Below, piece after piece: positions 11,175 to 22,560 of a stretch of DNA of 64,000 bases (position 1 is its first letter; every line of letters starts with the position of its first letter). The translations under genes and the position numbers were made by a program. The DNA lies in NCBI GenBank assembly GCA_036365145.1, contig JAEOAD010000005.1:6801001-6865000 (forward strand). Reading direction: 5' to 3'. This DNA comes from Orientallactaga sibirica (taxonomy: Eukaryota; Chordata; Mammalia; Rodentia; Dipodidae). The notes beneath the pieces are model-generated. The model had not been told where the DNA came from and did not search any database. It saw only the letters and a program-made list of their open reading frames with translations.

Positions 11175-11920
11175 AGATAATTTTTTTCTGATAATTAAAA
11201 TAATTTCCAAACCTCATGGTGGTAACAAGATATAATCAGGCTACAGTCTCAGGCCTCCCACTAACCCATGTTGGAGCATGCTCAAAGCCTCCATGTATGA
11301 CATGTAGTGGATGCTTAAAAATACAGACTGACTTCTACGGTGGGCCCCTGTTCTCCCAGCGTCCTAACCTAGGCTTTCTAGGAAATAAAACTTGTAGCAG
11401 CGCTGTATGCTAAGATCTCACTGGGAGGCACAATCTCAAGATAGTCAAAATAGGAGGAAAGGACAGAATTAAAGTTCCAGGTGTCTTCTCCTGAGACTGC
11501 CATAGCTTCTGAGAAAGATGTGGCTAGTTCTTAGCACAGAATAGCATCCAGATGGACCATGTGCAGCCTGAGCCTCCATGGGGAACCATCCACCAAAGGA
11601 AAGGAAGCTGCTTGCTCGCTCCTGCCTGCTTGGAATTCAGTCCTGAATTCACACTAGAATTCAGGCCGGTGTACGTGGCCCCTGCCCAGGGTCCCATCAG
11701 AAGCCAAAAGTGATAGGAACAGGTGGAACCTACAGCTAAGCTAAGCTCACTTCTTCCTTGACCAACATGATGGCCACATCCTTCATGCACGTCCGCCCCA
11801 CAGAGGGAGACTATCAGAGGGCTCTTCTCCAAGTTCGACGAGAGCAAGTGAAAAACCAGGAAGTCTGACTCTTATTAACTGCATTGCCTTTGGGTGTAAT
11901 GCCCCACCCTCAACAAAGGG
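11175..11920. other. Unassigned GC-richer block
   Basis: Higher GC than its surroundings. It contains 'GGAAATAAAACTTG' near 11380 and an open stretch on plus at about 11749-11868 ending in TGA (translated start MMATSFMHVRPTEGDY). I do not recognise the protein, an in-frame stop lies just upstream, and there is no poly(A) or splice evidence. A decayed LTR or a processed pseudogene remnant are both possible. Confidence 0.3.
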
Positions 11921-13026
11921 ACAAGCCAAAATTCTGATGTTGAGCCAGCTCTTTATAAATAAATAAATTGATATATTTATACAATATAAATAAACAATAT
12001 AAATATAAATATAGCATGTAAATAGAATTATATATTTATAAATATATTAAACTGTTTCAGTTGAATTTGATTTTGAAAGAAAGTGAATATCCTGTAGAAA
12101 CTGTGTGATAATTTTTTTTCCAGGTCTTACTTTTAAACAGTTGAAGGAGATAGTTTCTTTATTTAATTATTTTCATATTATACGTACTTGATTTTTCCAT
12201 ATTCTCAGAAGCATTTAAAAGATTTTAATGGCACTGCTAGGACAAAAGGTCTTCCATTCTTGTCTACTTATTTCCATGAAAATGTCTCTCAAGGATTATA
12301 TTAACAAAAAGAAAAACTGGGAGAACGATTGATGCAAAACTCTAATTCTCACAAAAAAAATATGGAATCTTCAAACCTATATTGCTTGAAACAAAAAAAA
12401 TCCATCTATCCCATTAGCAAATAAATTTCTACTTTTATATGGCAATAACTATTAATCAAATCTATATGATTTAAACCATTTTTACTGAAAATTTTAATTT
12501 TAAAATATTCAATTCAAAATAAAACACTTAATATTTAGAGCTCTATTGTCATAGGAATAAAAATGTTTGTAATTTCAATTTCTATATTTTGTTGAAATGT
12601 TTCCAAAAATAAGATACATCATAATGACACTTTGTAGAATAAATAAAATGGAAATGATAAGAAAAGAGAACGGAGTGGCAGAAATTTCCCAACTATTGAA
12701 TTTTCTCATGAATATATTAAGTAATTTATGGATGTCAAATTGTATAACAATAGTATGTAGGTTCCACGGGGCAGATTTTGAAGCAATTTTCAATGGTTTT
12801 GTCTTAAGTTGTTCGATACATATAATACCCCCAACTTTTTGGTTGTTGAAATATTTACCAAATAGATCACCTTACAATTGTGTTAAGGGTGCCGGTCTCC
12901 CAGTACTTCTCAGAGCTCATATTTGCATATGAAGTTTGGAAACACTGCTCTTCACAAGCTGCACTGCTTGCTCAAGTCTCTGTACTCACTATACCACTCA
13001 CTAAAGCCCACATCAACCCTTGCTTC
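11921..13026. other. AT-rich unique block
   Basis: Very AT-rich, with short A runs and a TATAAATA-rich stretch at 11955-12050. No repeat family or gene seen. Confidence 0.45.
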
Positions 13027-13041
13027 AAGAAAAGTCACCCT

Positions 13042-13309
13042 TGGGCTGGAGAGATGGCTTAGTGGTTAAACGCTTGCCTATGAAGCCTAAGGACCCCAGT
13101 TCGAGGCTCAATTCTCCAGGACCCACGTAAGCCAGATGCACAAGTGGGTGCATGCATCTGGAGTTTGTTTGCAGTGGCTGGAGACCCTGGCGCACCCATT
13201 CTCTCTCTGTGTCTCTCTTTCTGCCTATTTCTGTATCTCTCTCTCAAATAAATAAATAAATAAATAAATAAAAATAAATAAATAAATAAAAATTTTAAAA
13301 AATTGTTTA
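13042..13309 (+). repeat. B2-type SINE, B-box-insertion subtype
   Basis: Full-length with a long AAAT tail. The target-site duplication AAGAAAAGTCACCCT (13027-13041) matches 13310-13324 with one mismatch. The B-box region reads 'GTTCGAGGCTCAATTCTCC', with about 8 extra bases relative to 'GTTCGATTCTCC'. The copy at 46200 has the same insertion. Confidence 0.95.
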
Positions 13310-13434
13310 AAGAAAAGCCACCCTAGATCACAAATGCTCGCTATTTTGTTAACCTAGTGAGTATTGACCTTCCTCATCTTGCTTATTTGAGGCAATGGTA
13401 TTGCTTTTCCACGGCTTCCATAACTAAGCATCAC

Positions 13435-13756
13435 TGAGGTGGTCTAATTCAGGGGTCCCCCATAAACTTAGGTATTCTGAACGCTAGTCTCCCCAGCTGA
13501 CGGCAATTAGAAATCAATGCCTCCTGGAGGCAGAGTATTGTTGGGGGTGGGCTTATGGGTGTTATAGCCAGTTTCCCCTTGCTAGTGTTTGTCACACTCT
13601 CCTGTTGCTGTTGTCCACCTTATGTTGGCCAGGGGGTGATGTCCACCCTCTGTTCATGCCATCATTTTCCTGCCATCATGGAGCTTCCCCCTCAAGCCTG
13701 TAAGCCAAAGTAAACCCCTTTTTTTCCCACAAGCTGCTCTTGGTCAGACTGCAACA
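13435..13756 (+). mobile_element. ORR1-like MaLR solo LTR
   Basis: Contains 'GGTCCCCCATAAACTTAGG', a central GGGGGTGGGCTTATGGGT, 'ATCATGGAGCTTCCCC', 'AAGCCAAAGTAAACC' (poly(A) signal region) and 'AAGCTGCTCTTGGTCAG', in the order of rodent ORR1 LTRs. TG start and CA end; flanks ATCAC / ACCAC are a 4-of-5 matching duplication. No internal region or second LTR follows. Confidence 0.85.
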
Positions 13757-13979
13757 ACCACTGGCTAAGAGATGTAGAAGAACACGAAGGTTCTCCGCTG
13801 CCATTCTTAGGCTCTGGAAAGACCCTTCCTCACCTCTGCATAGCCTGTGATGGGGGCACCAATCCTTGGTGTTCCCTGGCATGCAGACGAATCACTCCAA
13901 CCCTTGCTTCTGTCCTCACGAGCCATCATCCTGTGCAGCATCTGTGTCTTAGCGGCCATTTTCTTTCCTCTTCATAGGA

Positions 13980-14247
13980 AGACACCCACATTCCCCAGTT
14001 GCTCATACCAGTAACCTGACACTCATCCTGGATATATGCCTCTTCAAAATATAACTTGAGGGCTGGAGAGATGGCTTAGCGGTTAAGGTACATGCCTGTG
14101 AAGCCTAAGGACCCCGGTTCGATTCTCCAGGTCCATGTAAGCCAGATGCACATGGTGATGCCAGCGTCTGGAGTTCCTTTACAGTGGCTAGAGGCCCTGG
14201 TGTGCCCATTCTTACTCTCTCTCTCCTTCTCTGTCTTTAATAAATCT
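13980..14247 (+). repeat. Local duplication, copy 1: flank plus B2-type SINE
   Basis: About 78 bp of non-SINE sequence (from GACACCCACATT to ATATAACTTGAG) followed by a short-form SINE at 14051-14245. The same flank with the same SINE recurs at 14740-15005, so this is a segmental duplication and not two independent insertions. The tail is poor here (TAATAAATCTGATG). Confidence 0.9.
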
Positions 14248-14249
14248 GA

Positions 14250-14739
14250 TGAATCTAATAAATAGATCGAATAAATCTAATGAATATCTGTCAACTAATG
14301 ACATCTTCCATGACCCTAGTTCCAGGTCAGCTCATATTCTGAGGTACCAGAGGTGGAGATGCAGTTCACCTGGTAACCCTGATAGGCTTGCAGCTTTCTT
14401 TCATGGACTTGCGAAAACCACCTCCTGCTCTGGACTCTCTAAGGCTTCCTCTCCCTCAGCTCCTGTTGGACCCCTTGCTTTCCTGACCTCTCACCTCTGC
14501 AGTCCTCAAGCCTCGTGGCACATGTTTCAATCTGTGGTCTCTGTTGCCGAGGTCATCCATGTGTAAGACATTACCATACACGTCTCACTGTCACTTATCC
14601 TGCCCTCTCCTCTGAGTCCAGATATGCAACTGTCTCCTTAAAATAACCTCTTAGTGATCTCAGAGGCGTCGCTAACCTACTGCTCCCAAATTCCACTGTT
14701 CGCCCCCACACGCCATCTGCTCACACTCCAGTTCTCTTA
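14250..14739. other. Spacer between the duplicated segments
   Basis: Sequence between the two copies; no repeat named. A frame of 105 codons at 14249-14566 begins in the SINE tail and has no support as a gene. Confidence 0.4.
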
Positions 14740-15026
14740 CTGACACCCACATCCTCCCAGTTGCTCATGCCAATAACCTGACAGTCATCCTAGATATATG
14801 CCTCGTCAAAATATAACTTGAGGGCTGGAGAGATGGCTTAGCGGTTAAGGCACATGCCTGCAAAGCCTAAGGACCCCAGTTCGATTCTCCAGGTCCCATG
14901 TAAGCCAGATGCACATGGTGGCGCAAGTGTCTGGAGTTCACTTACAGTGGCTAGTGGCCCTGGTATGCCCATTCTCACTCTCTCTTTCTCTGTCTCTAAT
15001 AAATAAATAAATAAAGATAAAATCTT
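14740..15026 (+). repeat. Local duplication, copy 2: flank plus B2-type SINE
   Basis: Second copy of the segment at 13980. Its SINE (14820-15026) has a better preserved tail (AATAAATAAATAAATA). Scattered substitutions separate the copies (for example ATACCAGTAACC against ATGCCAATAACC), so the duplication is not recent. Confidence 0.9.
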
Positions 15027-15029
15027 AAT

Positions 15030-15365
15030 ATACCTTATATATAAATAACTTGAATCGACATAGTATCCATTTCCCTTGAAAATATTCTAATTGAACCCGC
15101 CATCATCACTGTTGAAATCATTACATTTTGGATAAATTTGAAAGTCCATATAAGGGTTTCATGGCTTCTCGTGTGTCATCTCTTACGTCTCCTAGATAAT
15201 AAAAGGTGTCACAGAGACAACTTGCCCTCAGAAGAGTAAGTGGTAGTCAGTCTGGGTGTGGTTGTCAACCCCAAACCTCCCTCCCATCGTTGGAGTCAAC
15301 CTTCCCTGGTTAGTAATGTTTCCTGCCTCAGACGACTGAACTCAGAGCCTTAGAATGAGAATTAG
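15030..15365. other. No recognised feature
   Basis: Unique-looking sequence with nothing identifiable. Confidence 0.4.
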
Positions 15366-15369
15366 TTAT

Positions 15370-15514
15370 CTGGATGTGGTGGTGATTGCGTTTAATTCCA
15401 GCATTTAGGGGGCAGAGGTTATGAGGGATACCATGTGTGTCTGAGGCCAACCTGAGACTACACAGTGAATTCCAGGTCAGCCTGGGCTACAGCGAGACCC
15501 TACTTTGAAATTTA
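15370..15514 (+). repeat. B1 SINE, diverged
   Basis: 'GGATGTGGTGGTGATTGCG' through 'GACCCTACTTTGAAA' is a complete but older B1 lacking a clean poly(A). Flanks AGAATTAGTT / AGAATCAGTT look like a decayed target-site duplication. Confidence 0.88.
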
Positions 15515-17203
15515 AGAATCAGTTGCAAAGGACTGAAAGCATGAACAGTGTTGGTATTCAATCTAATGTTTTACTTCCTCATAGATAATGGAATAGACTT
15601 TGATCTCTTTCTTCTTTTGCAATCCAAAGTGTTGGGAAAATATTCTTTCCAGGACTGTCCCTTGTTCCAGTCTATCTTGCACTCTCATGGCCCATTCATA
15701 AAATTCATAACAACCAAATGATCCAATTATGGCTCAGCTTGAGGAGAGCCCCAGGTTGTTGCCAGGAGGCAATGGAAATGAGGATGAAGAGGCAATGACT
15801 CTCACTGTCGGGAGAAAGTAATTTCGGGCATAAATGGCCTAGTGGCAGTAGGATGGACGGTAAGGGAAAACAGGAATGGCATTTTGGAAGTAGATTCCAA
15901 GAGGCAGGTCAGAACCTTTGAGTTTTGGTCCATCCCCATGCTCTCTGAGAGAGTTTATTTCCAAAGACCACTGACCCTACAATATGCTAGTCTTTGTGTA
16001 AATGACCTTCTATATTTTTTAAATGTTTGATTCATTTCTAATAACCTTGATACAGAAACATCTGTTTCAAATGAAAATGTATAGAATCCATCCTTTGATG
16101 AACATGCAAGTCTACTGATGGTGGGCCTCACAATGAGTCATTTCAGTGACAAAGCGTGTACATGGAAACACTGTTACTTTCCCCAGTGTTCACTACACGA
16201 GTGTTCTCATCTCATCTCATCATTTTGGACTCTTCTCTTATTACCAGTTCCTCCCCATCCCATACATGCATCCAAATATCTGACCTAGCTTTTAGAATCT
16301 ACTAACAAAAATATCACTCCTTTTTTTTCCACCTATTACCCACCCAGTTAACAGAGATAGGATCATTCCAGGGCGACACAGCAGTGTCCTTACCCTACCC
16401 CTGCCCCAGCATCACCGTCTCTTCAGCCTCACCTCCCTCGTCCCTCTGCCAGCATCTGTAGCTTTGATTACCTACGTGAAACCCACATCGATACCTACTT
16501 GGCTCACAGGATAAAATGCAGAATCCTGTCCCAGAATTTAAAGACCTTCCACCATCTGTTCCTACCCTGATCCCTCCTTGTTCAGTTTTATAGGTCACTC
16601 ACATTTTCCAAACTTTTCGCTGCTATTCGCAGTTTCTTTTTGTAGAAAATCCAGTTGATCCTCCTACCCACAATCCACCTGGTTGCATATGTAAATTGCA
16701 CTCTGTCCATGACTTCATCTATGACTATTTGCTGGTACTGCTCTGACACGTGATGAAGAAAAACTCCCAGTCCTACAGCTGCTGACCTGATCCTTGCGCT
16801 TCACATATGACCATTTCAACATTGGCTTTCTGCTCACTGGCAGCGCCTTCTTTTGAATCAATAACATCTCTACACTGACTGCTGCGTTTGACTTCTCCTA
16901 AGAGAGTTAAACTACTTTTTACTGTTTCCCATTATCTTGATGGATTTTTCTAAGGATTTAAAATTGAGAACAACAGCCACCGAGATGTGTCACTTAGGAA
17001 TGCCTACGTGAAGACAGGATTTTCAAGGTCATATATAATTGATTCATAGAAAGATTCACCATCTCAGGAAGTGCCTATGTTTAACTTGGCTTTTTTACTC
17101 CTAACAGGTTAAGCTTGGTGAAATTGCATGTTTACTTGTTGATTTTATTCTAATAGAATAGAGAGCCCTCAAGGTTATCATTTTGCCATTCTGTAGGAGA
17201 TTA
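15515..17203. other. Unique block
   Basis: About 1.7 kb without recognised repeat or gene. Short frames only (up to 67 codons). Confidence 0.45.
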
Positions 17204-17214
17204 GCCATTTTTTT

Positions 17215-17232
17215 ATTTTTTCAAATTTAAAT

Positions 17233-17271
<39 letters not shown>

Positions 17272-17498
17272 TGGGAAAGAGAGAAAGAGGAAGAGGCAGA
17301 TAGATAGAGAGATAGAGATAGAGATAGAGAGAGAGAGAGAGAGAGATAATGGGCATGCCAGGGCCTCTAGCCACCACAAATGTACTGCAGACGCATGCTC
17401 CACCCTGTGCATCTGGCTTTACATGGGTCCTGGGAAGCAAACCTGGGTCTTAGGCTCCGCAGGCAAAGGCCTTAACCGCTAAGCCATCTCTCCAGCCC
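17215..17498 (-). repeat. B2-type SINE, short form, with long simple tails
   Basis: Minus-strand copy. The plus strand shows the (ATTT)n tail complement at 17230-17272, then GA/GATA-rich sequence (the CT-rich stretch), then body and head. Target-site duplication GCCATTTTTTT at 17204-17214 and 17499-17509. Confidence 0.93.
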
Positions 17499-17669
17499 GC
17501 CATTTTTTTTAAGCTAACCGACTCAACGTGTTCTAACTCTTTCATCAAAGCGTGCATCTATCCAGTTTCTTGAGAGGCTATTTGGTCTAGCTGCATCATC
17601 TTTGCGGATTTCTCATTAACTAGTTAATGAACCTCTGACTCGCATCATGCTGTGCTTGCATACTATGGC

Positions 17670-18014
17670 TGTGGTTTGGACAGGAAACGTCCCCACCAGG
17701 CTCAAGTGTTTGAATGCTCGGTCCCCTGCTGACAGCACTGTTTTGGAAGGTTGTGGAACCTGTGGGACATGGGGCCTAGCTGGCAGAAGGAGGTTACTAG
17801 AGGAAGGCCTTGAAAGGTTATGCCCACCTCCGGTTCAGGTCTGTGTTCTCTGATTCTTGACACATGTGGAAAAAAAGAAAAAACTTCCTGCCACCACACC
17901 ATAACACCATGATTAACTGTAATCCTGAAATTGTGTGCCAAAATACACGTCTCCACCTTGAACTTAAGCCTGTCAAGTATTTTTCTCATAGCAACAAGAA
18001 AAGTAACCCTCACA
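17670..18014 (+). mobile_element. MaLR-type LTR
   Basis: Opens TGTGGTTTGGACAGG with 'GTCCCC' and 'CAAGTGTTTGAATGCT' and closes with 'CTCATAGCAACAAGAAAAGT' then CACA, the arrangement of rodent MaLR/MT LTRs. The body is diverged; ends are approximate and I found no clear target duplication. Confidence 0.7.
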
Positions 18015-18362
18015 CATGAGAAACTGGTTATTTTTTTATTTCTTAAATTATACTTTAACACCATCGTTTGAAAGCACTTTATGATTACTTAATTACCATA
18101 AAATCCACTTCACTTATTTTTTTCTGGGCTTCTCACTTTATAAAACTATCATTCAATTTCAATTTATTAAACTAAGGGCCCATGAAAAAATTTCAGATTT
18201 GTATCACCAAGACTTTACAGTGTCATGCAATGTCAGATACATACCTCCCACCAGTGAATGTAAGGGGGCGGATGGACAAAAACAAATAAACTTTTCATAA
18301 TTAATATTACCCTAAAAAGTAATTTTATCAACATTGTTTTTACCCCTATTTAAAATATGGAT
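18015..18362. other. AT-rich, no feature
   Basis: Nothing identifiable. Confidence 0.4.
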
Positions 18363-18592
18363 TTGGGGATGGAGAGATGGCTCAGCAGTTAAGGCACTTG
18401 CCTATAAAGCCTAGTGACCTGGGTTTGATTCCCCAGTACACATGTAAAGCCAGATGCACAAAGTGGCACATGCATCTGAAGTTTGTTTGCAATGACTAGA
18501 GGCCCTGGTGTACCTTTCTGTCTCTCTCTCTCTCCCTCCCTACCTCTCTCTGTTTCTCTATGCTTGCAAATAGATAAATAAAAAATTTAAAT
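18363..18592 (+). repeat. B2-type SINE, short form
   Basis: Head 'GGATGGAGAGATGGCTCAGCA', B box 'GGTTTGATTCC', body and tail present. Moderately diverged. Confidence 0.9.
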
Positions 18593-18605
18593 ATACATAG
18601 ATATT

Positions 18606-18624
18606 ACACACACACATATATATA

Positions 18625-18674
<50 letters not shown>
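18606..18674. repeat. (CA)/(TA)n microsatellite
   Basis: Short CA run then about 25 TA units just after a SINE tail, probably expanded from that tail. Confidence 0.95.
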
Positions 18675-18675
<1 letters not shown>

Positions 18676-19281
18676 CATTCTCATATTTTTGGAAACTACT
18701 TCACAAGCCTTCAATGAGCATATCAACTTTGATATATTCTTTTAATTTTTCAGCATTGTCTAAGAAAGCCACTATTATCCTAAAGAGAAAGACACAGTAT
18801 GTTCAATGCCATATCTGTCAGTATAAATAACAGATTAGGTCACTCAAAATAAAATAATTATAGAGAAAGGAAATTGAAATTTTTACAAGATAATTTGGGC
18901 AGGCACACACACAAAAACCATAGATGTATAAAAATTAGTGAAGGCAATAAATTGGTGCCTTTGTTTTGAATTCCACTTCCCACAGAGTGCCCATTAAGTT
19001 TGAGACCACCTATATCAACCCAACTCCGTGATGAGGCTGTATTAACTGAGCTCACTGTCCCGGGTAAGGGTTGACCAGGAAGATAACAGTGTGAGTCAGT
19101 CACTAACTGTACCATTTGCTTCAGAAGTCCTTACAGGTCGACTTGCCAGGGCGATTTGCTGTATGGGAACAGCCCGTTACGTCGTCCTCACCTCCACACA
19201 CAAACAGCTTGTCCATCAGCACAGGCTGGCCTCTGACCACTCAGAGTACATTTTAATGTAACAGAACTTGTCCAATATCAC
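18675..19281. other. Unique block
   Basis: No repeat or gene recognised. Confidence 0.4.
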
Positions 19282-19300
19282 CTAGCCTTGACTTTAAAAA

Positions 19301-19563
19301 TTTTTATTATTATTTATTTATTGTATTTGAGAGTGAGAAGCAGATAGAGAGAAGAAAGAGGGAGAGACAGAGAGAGAAGGAGTGGGTGTGCCAGGGCCTC
19401 CAGCCACTGTAAATGAACTCCAGACACATGTGTTCCTTGTGCGTCTGGATTACATGGGCACATGGGAATGGAACTCAGGTGCTTACGCTTCACAGGCAAG
19501 CACCTTCCCCACTAAGCCAACTCGCCCGCCCTAGCAAAGTATTTTATTGGCATTTTAATAATG
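19301..19563 (-). repeat. B2-type SINE with extra 5' bases inside its direct repeats
   Basis: A minus-strand short-form SINE occupies 19301-19532. The matching direct repeats CTAGCCTTGACTTTAAAAA (19282-19300) and CTAGCCCTGACTTAAAAA (19564-19581) enclose it together with about 31 extra bases beyond its normal 5' end. Confidence 0.85.
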
Positions 19564-19581
19564 CTAGCCCTGACTTAAAAA

Positions 19582-19875
19582 AAAAAACAAAACTATTTTA
19601 CAGCATTTGGCCCACATTTCAAAACCCTATTATAAAACAAAATAATCAAATAAAAACCCTTCCCTAGCTTCCTCCTTTTATGAATAAGGTAAAGAGCCCA
19701 CTGGCTGAATGAAGCTTTGCTTTGGGCAGATGTCAGTCAGCAGTGCAGTCATCAAGTTTATGGAAGAATTAGGAGCACTGAGAAGTGAACGGTGTGGTGA
19801 ACTTCAGGATGGTTTCCAAATCCTTCTTTAGCAAGAACCTTGACTGAGGCATGATATCCTCATGCCGGGGGTTGT
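19582..19875. other. No recognised feature
   Basis: Short unique-looking stretch between a SINE and an LTR. Confidence 0.4.
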
Positions 19876-19880
19876 GAGTG

Positions 19881-20314
19881 TGCTGCTGTTTCAAGGTGAC
19901 TGTCCCCCAAGGTCATGTGCTAGGAGGGTGGTACCTCACGTGACAGCACTGAGCTGCGATAGAACCTTTGGATAGTTCTGGGAGATAATTAAGTGAAGGG
20001 GCACCACCCCTAGGAGAGATTAATTTCATCTTACGGAAGGGAGTTGGTTTTTTTTTGCATGTGTGTGCAGAACTGCACTGGCTACTTCAAGAACAAATTG
20101 TGAAAAGCCAAGGCCTCCCGTGCACTTAGTCCCTCCTGCACACATCCTCACCACTTTCACACAGGTGTCTGACAGATGATGCGATTAGCTGGGATGCCCA
20201 CACTGGCATCATATACTTGGGCCTCCAGAAATGTATGCCAAAACAAACCTTGTTCTTTTATTAAAGCACTCCACCTCAGGGACTTTGTTACTGCAACAGA
20301 AATGGAATGTGACA
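19881..20314 (+). mobile_element. MLT/MT-type MaLR LTR
   Basis: Shows 'GACTGTCCCCCAAGG' near the start, 'GATTAGCTGGGATGCCC', 'GGGCCTCCAGAAATGTATGCC', 'AAACAAACCTTGTTC' and 'TTTGTTACTGCAACAGAAATG' at the end, the 3' wording of ERVL-MaLR LTRs. No second LTR nearby; boundaries approximate. Confidence 0.72.
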
Positions 20315-20319
20315 TCACT

Positions 20320-20915
20320 GAATACAAGTTAGACCACCGGAGGATTATTGGAATTTATAGACAACACAATTATACAAAATGGATTAGCGTTATAGTAAGC
20401 AAATGATTGTCTTCCCCACTTCTCGACTGGCAACTCCATGCCTCTGAGAGAGAAAAGCAGAGCACGAATTAGTTTGGGAGTCAGCATCCATTTTGTCCAT
20501 TCACTCATTTTATCCATTGCTCAGAATTGGCTTCCAGCAAAATATTAAAATAGGATTTGTCTATGAAAACCCGTTTTCTCTTCCTTATCATTTTGATTCC
20601 ATCCACCCAGGAGGTCAACAGCTTCCGGTAGGCTTCTTGTTTCTGCTTCTTATAGGCTGGGTGTTAGCACAGTCATTTGTACCTGGGCATGATTGACTCA
20701 ATGTCCAAGCCACGCCCTTCTTCTCCCTTCCCTTCATTGGCCACCTTAACCCCACAATCGACCATGCTATTTTCTCCCAAGATATCTCCATCCAAAACCT
20801 TTTCTTGTTGTTGTTGTTTTTCCTACTGAGGAAATGAATTATCTTTGGTGAAAGGAATTTCAGGGGGGAAAAAAAGTAAATTCCATTGGGACCAAGGAAT
20901 TTCCTACTCTTACTT
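20320..20915. other. Unique block
   Basis: No repeat or gene recognised. Confidence 0.4.
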
Positions 20916-20932
20916 CAACTAATGTCCTTTTT

Positions 20933-21319
20933 AAAAAAAAAAATTATCTATTTTTTTTAGTTTAACTTAATGGTTGTAGAGTTATGAGATTTGCTTTAAA
21001 TATATTTATTTATTTTATTAGTTATGTTCATAATGTGAATACATTCATGTTGGTGCCTTCGATAGCCTCCTCCCTGTCCTGCCCCCTCCAAAGTGACTCT
21101 CCTTGTGGGGAAGGTGGGTTGTGCATTGTGGGGGTAGCCATCAGTTATGGGGGAGAAGCACTGTCTCTGTGAATAATGTCCCAACTTGTGGTTCTAATAC
21201 TCTTTAGGCCTGCTCTTCCACGAATTTCCCTGAGCCATGTTGGGTTCGCAACGCCTACTAAACCAGATACCCAGAGACACAGAGGCTCCCAAGACCTCAT
21301 CACTGAAGTAGAACTAAAA
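20933..21319 (-). mobile_element. L1 3' end with 5' inversion
   Basis: Flanked by an exact 16-bp target-site duplication CAACTAATGTCCTTTT (20916-20931 and 21320-21335). From 20940 to about 21245 the sequence is L1 3'UTR on the minus strand (the reverse complement matches 56800-56990 joined across the LTR element to 59010). From about 21266 to 21319 it is L1 3'UTR on the plus strand ('GAGGCTCCCAAGACCTCATC' against 'GAGGCTCCTAAGAGCTCATC' at 56751). The inverted piece lies immediately upstream of the other in L1 order. Confidence 0.82.
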
Positions 21320-21335
21320 CAACTAATGTCCTTTT

Positions 21336-22020
21336 AACCTAGAGTGAAAGCTAGTCACGGTCACTCTCAAGCAATGGGGATTGCTTCAGGAGAATGAGCA
21401 AAAGGAGTCCATCAGAAGAAGAAAAAAGAGATGCCGGCAAAGCTCAATCAGACGAGTCCAGAAGAGTGACGCTGAAGGGCACCTGGCCCAAATGCACCAA
21501 CAGCTCAGTGTCAGAAAGCTGTTCGAGATCATGGAGCTGCATTTTTCTTTTTTTTTCCCCCTCGAAGTGAAGATATAGTAAATTTTTAAACTTTATAGGC
21601 CATATGGCCTCTGTCACAACTATTCAACTCAGCATTTGTGGAAAGAGTGTCCCGGACACGCCCCAAGTAAGAGTATCTTTTCTCCATAAAACTTTATTTG
21701 TAACAACAGGCAGGCAGCCTGATGGATCTAGCCTGTATTCCCTCACTCTAGAATAATGGGGTGAAGGCAGTATGCATTCCATAGAAACCACGCAGCAAGT
21801 CAGCCATAACTCCCAGTTAGCCCCCCATAGTGTTGCTAAGCTGTGAAATCTAGCAGGCTAAGGACATTAAATATATTTTGAATTTATAATGGATTTACAT
21901 GGATTGTAAGTCAAGGAGCACCCACAAATGGTATACAACATTTTATATGAAAAATTGGAAAATGTTGACTAAATGCACATTACTATATGTTGTATATAAT
22001 ATGTACTCTTTAGTTCATTA
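21336..22020. other. Unique block
   Basis: No repeat recognised; a short poly(T) lies at 21543-21556. A 65-codon frame at 21381-21578 has no support as a gene. Confidence 0.4.
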
Positions 22021-22034
22021 AAAATATGCATGCA

Positions 22035-22236
22035 GGGCTGGAGAGATGGCTTAGCATTTAAGGCACTTGCCCAAGAAGCCTGAGGACCCAGGTTTGATTA
22101 CCCAGTACCCATGTAAGCCAGGTGCACAAGGTGGCATCTGGAGTTTGCAGCAGCTGGAGGCTCTGGTATGCCAATGACCATCCTCTGTGTCTTAAATAAA
22201 TTGATTAATTAATCAATTAATTAAGCATTTTTAAAG
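22035..22236 (+). repeat. B2-type SINE, short form, body deletion
   Basis: Intact head, but the body is shortened ('AAGGTGGCATCTGGAGTTTGCAGC'). The tail contains an unusual TTGATTAATTAATCAATTAATTAA palindromic stretch at 22200-22223. The flanks ATATGCATGCAG / ACATGTATGCAG look like a decayed target-site duplication. Confidence 0.88.
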
Positions 22237-22248
22237 ACATGTATGCAG

Positions 22249-22560
22249 AGGAAGGCGTGAGATCTCCATCCATCCCTGATGAGTTATTGGCAATTAATGG
22301 ACACCAGGGAGAGAAAAGACATTTTCTGCAATGGGCGTAATTTGTACCAGCTCTGGTACATAACCCCACTCCTGTGCCCATGCAGGCAGCCCTGGTCAAA
22401 CTCAATGGCACACAAATAATTGAGGGACAAAAAGATATCAAAGTAGAAGAGAGACTAGTTGGGAAGAAGCAGGAGTTCAGCAGAAAAGGAGAGGGGACAA
22501 GAGAAGGTAACGAGAGGGGGAAATAAAAAAACAAAACTACGCATAAAAAGTTAAAGCTGT
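22249..22560 (+). mobile_element. L1 3'UTR fragment
   Basis: 'CCTGTGCCCATGCAGGCAGC', 'CAAACTCAATGG', then a GA-rich stretch ('GGAGAGGGGACAAGAGAAGG') and A-rich end resemble rodent Lx-type L1 3'UTR. 5'-truncated; no coding part left. Confidence 0.65.

Noticed and set aside
22200..22223. Palindromic ATTAATTAATCAATTAATTAA-like tract as a regulatory site
   Set aside because: It lies in the tail of a SINE and is most simply a mutated AAAT-type tail.
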